From positions 44,516,914 to 44,580,913 of the forward strand of contig NC_061794.1 in NCBI RefSeq assembly GCF_021462225.1: a stretch of DNA of 64,000 nucleotides, given 5' to 3'. Below are positions 58,589 to 64,000 of this stretch, in pieces. Source of the stretch: Girardinichthys multiradiatus. Lineage: Eukaryota; Chordata; Actinopteri; Cyprinodontiformes; Goodeidae. The notes under the pieces are model-generated. The model saw nothing but the letters and a program-made list of their open reading frames with translations, did not search any database and had not been told where the DNA came from. Each line of letters opens with the position of its first letter. The first letter of the stretch is position 1. The translations under genes and the position numbers were made by a program.

Positions 58589-60652
58589 CTGGTTGATGTG
58601 GACAAGAGAAAAAGGGAAAATGAATAAGCTTTTCATAAGAGCATGAAACTATTTATTGTTTTTAAACTGGAAATTATGTAATCTATCTGATCTGGTAGGC
58701 TCTTTTCACATTGCATGAGCATTTCACCCTCATATGCTGAATCTGAATCTCCTTGTACACCTAAACCTACAATCATTTTATGGGCTTCCTTACAAACACT
58801 AAAAAATCATGGATATCTTTTTAATAGCTATTTATGTATGGCCAATAAAAGTACATTTAATACTTCTAGTGAATACAAACACTTTGAAAGTAGTGTTGGC
58901 TGGCCCTTTTTGATCAACCCCCAGCTGCATTTAAACCACATTCAGACATCAGTAGATGTCTTTATGTAGACATCTGTTTACTTTTCACTTTCTACCACGT
59001 TTTCACGTTGCTGAGTGGAAGGCATTGTCATATTTTCTATGTCTATTTATGAAAGATTTGCTCTCAGGGTTGTGCTTGATGTATTTATGCCCTGCATTAA
59101 GTGTACATGTTTACATGTTTGTCTTGTGGTTTCAAACGCTGGCTGCTTCCAGATCTGCAAAGCAAACCTTTTTCCAGAAACGTGCGGTTTGGATTTGAGC
59201 GACTTTGAACATGTCAAGATGTAGATGAAATTCAGCTGTACAGTGAGACTAAAGGAGCAGCTCCCACATTTTTAATCTGAAGTTTAACTTGCAATTGGAA
59301 AACTTACAATGATATACAGATTTTTATAAAAACATATTAGTTAGTGTATTTAGTTTGAATCTTTATCTGCAACACAGTGACATTAACAGCTAATTTCCTA
59401 ACTTTTTTATTGAATATGATTAGTTATTGTTGTTGCTGCAGCATTCTTTCACAACAGTCTTCCCCTACTGAGTAATTAAGAAGTGTCACTTAAAAACAGA
59501 GATTATACCCTGTTTAACCTCCGTTGGATTTGATGATGAACTTTTGAGTATGAAGAGTTACAATTAGCATAGTAAAGGGCAGCGGTTCAGTAATTTAGGA
59601 GTGGTTTGGCAATATATTTTTCAGTTCACATTTTTATCCTAAGAGACAACCTACAGGTCAGAGAAAGAGACATGCACAAAAGATCCCAAATACTTTTTTA
59701 ATGTAAATACCTTAGTACAAATACTGTAGTAATATTTACTAAAGAGGCACCTTTTAGTCCGACAGACATTGGCATTGACCCATTTTCCCTTAATCAGCTC
59801 TGATGGGTGATCTTCAGATCAGTGTTGAAAATCCGATTTTATTCCGTATTCATTTAAGGTCCAAGCTAAGAATTCCCACAATTTTTGTTCTCTAAATGCA
59901 TCAGCCAACCTCTAGCACATTTTGTTTTTCATTTATGTGGTTTATTTCTAGTCATTTATTCAAAATTGAGATCTGAAAGAAAACCAGAAGTTGGTAGAGG
60001 CCAGTAAAAGCCTGATTGGATCATTCCTTATATTTATCTGATTTCTGAACTCTCAATCTTTAATTTATTTCCAGAAACTAATGGTTTGTTCAGTAAGTAT
60101 TAGCACAAAAAATAAAAAAGTAAAGTTCAAAAGCTAAATGATCCGTTCATAGATTTAACCATTAATTATGAGTTTTACATGAACATTGCTAAATATAGTA
60201 CAGACTTGAAGAACTGCATTCAAAAACTTTGCTTATGTAAAGCTTATCTTACCAAGCATCTTGCTGAGCACAGCATTGTGCAGGTCAGGGTTTTGAAGGG
60301 CCAGCCGCTTCCTCTCATCTTTAGCCCAAACCATGAAGGCGTTCATGGGTCTGCGGATCCTCTGCTCAGCCCCTGAAGCTTTTCCATCACCTGACCCAAC
60401 CGACACACCTCCTCCCTGGGTCAGATCTGGGCTCTGTCCTCTCGAGCTCGCTGTCAGAGCCATCCTCGGTTCGGCTCTTCTCAGTTCTCCAGTGGCATCA
60501 GGAGAGCTGCAGTCTGCTGAGAGGCTCTCTTCAAAATCCATCTCAGGATCAGAAGCAGGACTCGGGGTTTGTGACGTCCACCGGCCTCCGAAAGGCATTT
60601 GGCTGGGATGCAGAGAAGTCTCTCTAGGCAAGTTGGGCTCAATTAAATTCAT
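57261..60652 (-). CDS. sox18: SoxF-group HMG-box transcription factor Sox18 (two exons, 575 aa)
   Basis: The coding sequence joins 60652-60253 to 58588-57261 and gives 1728 nt, 575 residues plus stop. The HMG box lies at about residues 98-174, beginning with [19 protein letters not shown] and ending near YRPRRKK. The motif [15 protein letters not shown] (about 257-269) and the last residues [17 protein letters not shown] match vertebrate SOX18 rather than SOX7 or SOX17. An EFDQY motif (495-499) corresponds to the SoxF beta-catenin-binding motif. A His-rich stretch (about 227-315) and Ser-rich stretches lie between. In this family the HMG box bends DNA at AACAAAG-like sites in the nucleus, and Sox18 acts in endothelial, arteriovenous and lymphatic development. 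The protein is much longer than human SOX18 (384 aa), mainly through low-complexity sequence. The frame is open with no disrupting change, so it looks functional. The SoxF assignment is very secure; sox18 within SoxF is strongly supported by the C-terminus. Confidence 0.93.
58589..60252 (-). other. sox18 intron 1
   Basis: This 1664-bp AT-rich intron is bounded by GT (60252-60251) and AG (58590-58589). I saw no mobile element or further exon in it. Short ORFs on the plus strand here have no recognisable content. Confidence 0.88.
60253..60652 (-). CDS. sox18: sox18 coding exon 1 (residues 1-133 plus one base)
   Basis: The start ATG is at 60652-60650 with G at -3 and A at -1, an acceptable vertebrate context. 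The exon codes for an acidic, Ser/Pro-rich N-terminus and the first half of the HMG box up to SKML. The donor is CTTG|GTAAG, with the intron GT at plus positions 60252-60251. It leaves one base (phase 1) that completes a Gly codon with exon 2. The intron position inside the HMG box is typical of SoxF genes. Confidence 0.92.
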
Positions 60653-61040
60653 TCCAGTGCAGCGTTAACTTTCTGTCCAGCAAATTTCTGCTTCAGTTTG
60701 GTTGAAAAACTCAAAATATTGCAACTGATGGATTTTGATGGAATCCCAAAATAAAGCATCGAGATCTGGGAGGAGAGTGGAGAAGAGAGATAAAGAAAAA
60801 AAAAATGAACAAGCTATGGTGCAGGATATTCCCTCTGAAAGAAAAAAATCCACAGTGACTCTGCCTCTTTTGTCCACTTTCTTTTTTTTTCTTCCCAAAA
60901 GACAACAGCTCTTGTTTGGATTTTGCGGTTCAGCAGTTGATTTCACTCAGTCAGTGAGGCCGTCCCACAATCCGTTTCTCCATCTCTCTGCAATGTTTGA
61001 AAGTTTTGAAACTTGTGGCCAGGTTTAACCGACCCACGCT

Positions 61041-61099
61041 GTGTATATATACCCCGCCCTTACCAATCAGATAAATATATAGCTGGGACCTTAACCAAT
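61041..61099 (-). promoter_or_regulatory. Putative sox18 core promoter: TATA box, GC box, two inverted CCAAT boxes
   Basis: Read on the minus strand, the order is ATTGG (plus 61094-61098), ATTGG (61063-61067), GGGCGGGG (61052-61059) and TATATATA (about 61044-61051). Transcription would be expected to start near 61010-61020, leaving a 5' UTR of roughly 360 nt before the ATG at 60652. Spacing and order are those of a classical RNA polymerase II promoter. The start site itself is inferred. Confidence 0.7.
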
Positions 61100-61229
61100 G
61101 AGATGCCAGGCGGCTGAGAGGGAAAGAAATAAGTCTGTGTGTGAGACACAGTTAAGGGGGGAGTTCAAAACTTTGCCTCTCCCTTTTTCCTTCTCAACGG
61201 CCACCTTTTCCTACCCCTTGGAATTACAT

Positions 61230-61230
<1 letters not shown>
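61100..61230. other. Sequence upstream of the sox18 promoter
   Basis: Short region between the CCAAT boxes and the first CA tract. No element was recognised. Confidence 0.4.

Positions 61231-61277
<47 letters not shown>
61231..61277. repeat. (CA)n microsatellite
   Basis: About 23 uninterrupted CA units, about 180 bp upstream of the sox18 TATA box. Confidence 0.97.
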
Positions 61278-61279
<2 letters not shown>

Positions 61280-61342
61280 TCTGCCTGTTCAGGGAGATGT
61301 AATCAGAGAGGTTCCATTGTTTTTGCCCAACTGAGACTGGAG

Positions 61343-61363
61343 TGTCTCTCTCTCTCTCTGTTT

Positions 61364-61403
<40 letters not shown>
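61343..61403. repeat. (TC)n followed by (CA)n microsatellite
   Basis: A short TC run (about 61344-61360) is followed by about 19 CA units (61366-61403). Confidence 0.95.
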
Positions 61404-61405
<2 letters not shown>

Positions 61406-62185
61406 GCTATATACATATCCTCTAATGTGCAACATAAAACAAGCAGATGTCACATTTATAATTAACTCTGCCAACAAAAAAACACAATGACACATTTTGT
61501 AATGGCATGGAAATCTGCTGTGTGTGAGTTACTACAGCCAAATATGTGGGTGAGTGTGTGTATTTGTGGGAAGGACAGTGGTCACACAGCCAACCACAGT
61601 CACAACCAGAATGATTAGTGGCTGAGATTAACAACAGCTCACTGGGAAAATGGGGGACCAGAAGGTGGTGGTGGGGGGTGATGGCAGTGATGACGCCTGG
61701 GACATTATGTGCTCTGACAGTAGGGACTATAGCTTTCATACATGCATATTTGATAGTAATAAAGTTAAGCTGCTGCAAGTTGTCATTCTACAATTAATTA
61801 ATTTATTTGTGAAATTATTGAAATTTATTGTAGAAAGTGAAGAAAGACAAACTTCACTATATAAGAGCAGTTTCTAACAGGCTGTATGTGCATACAGACT
61901 GGAAATTCAATGATAACATGCTAGCACAAGATCCGGTTTGCACTCAGAAAAGGTAGTAGTTCGAGTAAAACATAATAGAAACAGGAGGATGATGTATTAG
62001 TCTGGACTGTTTCACAGTGATAAAAGCTGAACCTTGTCTATTCAGCCTTTTTTAAAATTCATTCTGTAAAGTGATGATTTTCTCTCTAGAACATGAAGCT
62101 AAGAGGGAAAACAAATTTTCAACAATCTCTGCTGAGCATCATAAAACTATTACAAACCCCCTTCAGAGCAACAATACAATAACCC

Positions 62186-62187
<2 letters not shown>
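61404..62187. other. Unannotated sequence between CA tracts
   Basis: No gene or element was recognised; frames here have no domains. Confidence 0.4.
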
Positions 62188-62235
<48 letters not shown>

Positions 62236-62248
62236 ACACACACACACA
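62188..62248. repeat. (CA)n microsatellite
   Basis: About 30 CA units with one GA interruption. Confidence 0.97.
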
Positions 62249-62324
62249 TCCGTGTTTTACTATCTTTATGAGGACTTTTTGGTTACTTCCATTGACTTCA
62301 ATTCATTTTCCTTGATTTTTAGTG

Positions 62325-62430
62325 CCTAACCTTGACCCTAACACTAACCCTAACCCTAACCAGTTAATACCTAACCCTAACCCTAAAAATAACTCAATTC
62401 ATACCCTAGTCCTAAACCTAACCCCTGTCC
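62325..62430 (+). repeat. Telomere-like (CCCTAA)n block, degenerate
   Basis: Runs of CCTAACCCTAACC with interruptions (62335-62385) lie inside a longer repeat of related composition. They form part of a dispersed fish repeat together with the 19-bp block that follows. Confidence 0.75.
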
Positions 62431-62462
62431 CAAGAACGGAATTTGAAAAAGTGAGGACCAGG

Positions 62463-62557
62463 AAAATGTCCTCACTTTGTCAAAACGTCCTCACTTTGTC
62501 AAAATGTCCTCACTTTGTCAAAATGTCCTCACTTTGTCAAAATGTCCTCACTTTGCG
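62463..62557 (+). repeat. 19-bp tandem repeat, five copies
   Basis: The unit AAAATGTCCTCACTTTGTC starts at 62463, 62482, 62501, 62520 and 62539. Only one substitution (T to C in unit 2) and a changed last two bases are seen. Confidence 0.95.
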
Positions 62558-62710
62558 ATAAAAATAAGAAAAATGGTTCTCACTCAGCAACAAGTACAAG
62601 AACACACACACACACTTCCCACGCCCAGCTCCATGGGAGGCTCCTGTGGCGTCTCAGAACCTCCTGCGTACCACTGTTGTCTCAGGCTTGCCGTTATTAG
62701 TATGCGCGTG

Positions 62711-62712
<2 letters not shown>

Positions 62713-62758
<46 letters not shown>
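62713..62758. repeat. (GT)n microsatellite
   Basis: About 23 uninterrupted GT units. Confidence 0.97.
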
Positions 62759-62759
<1 letters not shown>

Positions 62760-63245
62760 AGGCCTATGCTGAGAGTTACCGTAAGTGTTTGTAGGTGTGA
62801 CAGCTTCAGTATCAAACCTTTGGCTTCTCTTTGTGTATTTCAACTATGTCTCACTTCCTGCAAGCCACATATTTTTAATCCCCATCGACGATTATGTGTA
62901 AAATAAGTTTCAAAGGACTCACTTTTTTACATTTACGTGTAAAATATTTCCCCCTAAGTGATCCCTTCTGCATTTTATTTCACACTTAAATGTTTAAAAT
63001 TATCAAATAAACTTTATAGTCTGAGGAAGATAAACAATGTAAAAACAAAAAGCATTTCTCAAATAATGATTTAATGTATTAGGAGAAAAAGCTACCCTAA
63101 CCAACTTGACTATGTGAAAAAGTAAATGCCCCTAAACATAATAACTAGTTGTGCCACTTCTGGGTGCACAACTGCCATCAAGCAGAAATGGAGTCTTTTG
63201 CATCTCTGCGGAGGAATTTTGGTTTACTGTTCTTTGCCGAATAGT
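62759..63245. other. AT-rich sequence, nothing recognised
   Basis: No supported feature. Confidence 0.4.
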
Positions 63246-63902
63246 TTATATTTATTTATTTATTTATTTTAGACATTGTCCACACAAAAAAAAACAAAAA
63301 AAACCCCAGAAAATTAAAAACCTTTTCTAAAAAGGCTCAAACGCCAATGAGCCCATAAAATAAAAAAGTATCACACTGAGCTCATTTAAGGGTTGGTCAG
63401 TGTGGTGATTTTGGAGTTTATAGATTCAGACAGCCTACACTTGCACCTGTACACGAGGTTACACAGTACCGCAGGGCAGGTAGACACACCTACAAACATT
63501 TTGCTCGCCCTACTCCATCATAGGACCCTCAGCAGCATCCGCATACCATCATTATATGCCACTTTGCATACTGCTTCTTTTATAGCGCCTCCACAAGTTA
63601 GCCTTATACATTGGAGTGCAGTAGGCCTTAAAGGGTCTAGACTTAACAGGTGCTGAGCATATTCCAAACCTGCTGATCAGCATATTGGTTTGACCATGGA
63701 GCATACGACGCTGTCTGTCGATGTCTCTATCATCTGACAGGTCTGCAGTCACATAGTGCCCCAAATATTTACATACATCACTGACATTCAGCCTGTTGCC
63801 TGAAAGAAAGAAAACAGGAAGCATCTGCTTGGGGTCCTCTCTACTCTGCACAATCATGATGGTGTTATTGTTGTAATTATATTTTATGTCAAATTCTCTT
63901 CA
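63246..63902 (-). mobile_element. LINE 3' fragment with (AAAT)n tail
   Basis: On the minus strand, degenerate RT C-terminal coding sequence is followed by GTGTGGACAATGTCTAAAAT and an (AAAT)n run (plus TTTA repeats 63250-63270). The 5' truncation lies near 63902. Confidence 0.7.
63552..63857 (-). pseudogene. LINE reverse transcriptase C-terminal remnant
   Basis: A 101-codon frame contains CKYLGHYVTADLSDDRDIDRQ and MLISRFGICSAPVKSRPF, then YCTPMYKANLWRRYKRSS. This matches the region after the RT palm in LINE ORF2 proteins: the KYLGH strand, the DDxDIxRQ block and a Cys-bearing helix. Beyond it the frame is broken. It belongs to a LINE family different from those at 6.6, 31 and 49 kb. Confidence 0.7.
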
Positions 63903-64000
63903 TGGTTACATCAAATACAGCAAGTTGTCAAAACCCTTAAGAACAAAGCAGCATCAAACCATCACACTGCCATCACCATACTGTTGATATCTAGCGACCC

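Noticed and set aside
60333..60668. 111-codon plus-strand frame
   Set aside because: It is antisense to sox18 exon 1; the HMG-box signal is on the minus strand.
62335..62385. True telomere end
   Set aside because: The CCCTAA repeats are few, interrupted, and followed by ordinary sequence.
62463..62557. CRISPR-like direct repeats
   Set aside because: Units are contiguous with no spacers, and the window is a vertebrate genome.
62322..62794. Plus-strand frames with repeated KCPHFVKMSSLCQNV pattern
   Set aside because: They are translations of the 19-bp and dinucleotide tandem repeats, not a repeat protein.
1..64000. A defence system, biosynthetic cluster or other undescribed multi-gene system
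   Set aside because: Only one host gene and mobile-element genes are readable; no set of co-located novel frames was found.

Overview
The window reads as teleost fish nuclear DNA. It holds one convincing host gene, a two-exon SoxF-group transcription factor gene (sox18) on the minus strand at about 57.1-61.1 kb. Almost everything else that can be recognised is mobile-element sequence of kinds typical of ray-finned fish: several Tc1/mariner families, Ty3/Gypsy-like LTR elements and solo LTRs, non-LTR retrotransposon fragments, tRNA-derived SINE-like repeats, palindromic MITEs and simple repeats. The repeat mix suggests a percomorph, perhaps a cyprinodontiform, but the sequence alone does not settle this.

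Layout. 0-10 kb: an LTR-like copy, a broken Tc1 copy, a solo Gypsy LTR with a perfect 5-bp target duplication, and a 5'-truncated LINE on the minus strand. 10-24 kb: an internally deleted Tc1 element, a Gypsy element that keeps both outer ends but has lost most of its body, SINE-like repeats, the first copy of an 830-bp duplication, and a Tc1 element with about 200-bp inverted repeats and an open transposase frame. 24-36 kb: a decayed Tc1 copy, the second copy of the duplication, a solo LTR, a LINE split by a complete Tc1 element with an intact 339-codon transposase, another decayed Tc1 copy and a second broken copy of the first Tc1 family. 37-47 kb: a minus-oriented LTR whose target duplication matches the unit of an adjacent pentanucleotide array, a Tc1 remnant containing a SINE, a decayed LINE, a palindromic MITE, a rearranged Gypsy element with its 3' LTR, and a 555-bp Tc1 deletion derivative. 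48-52 kb: a Rex1/CR1-like LINE and small remnants. 52.6-61.2 kb: few recognisable repeats, containing sox18 and a compact TATA/GC-box/CCAAT promoter. 61.2-64 kb: dinucleotide tracts, a telomere-like and 19-bp repeat block, and a LINE 3' end.

The mobile elements are nested and of several ages. The only clearly intact reading frames apart from sox18 are two Tc1 transposases (22.8-23.7 kb and 30.2-31.2 kb). I did not find a new multi-gene biological system. The most interesting items are the young Tc1 elements, the near-identical 830-bp duplication, the LTR/microsatellite junction, and the long predicted Sox18 protein in a repeat-poor island.
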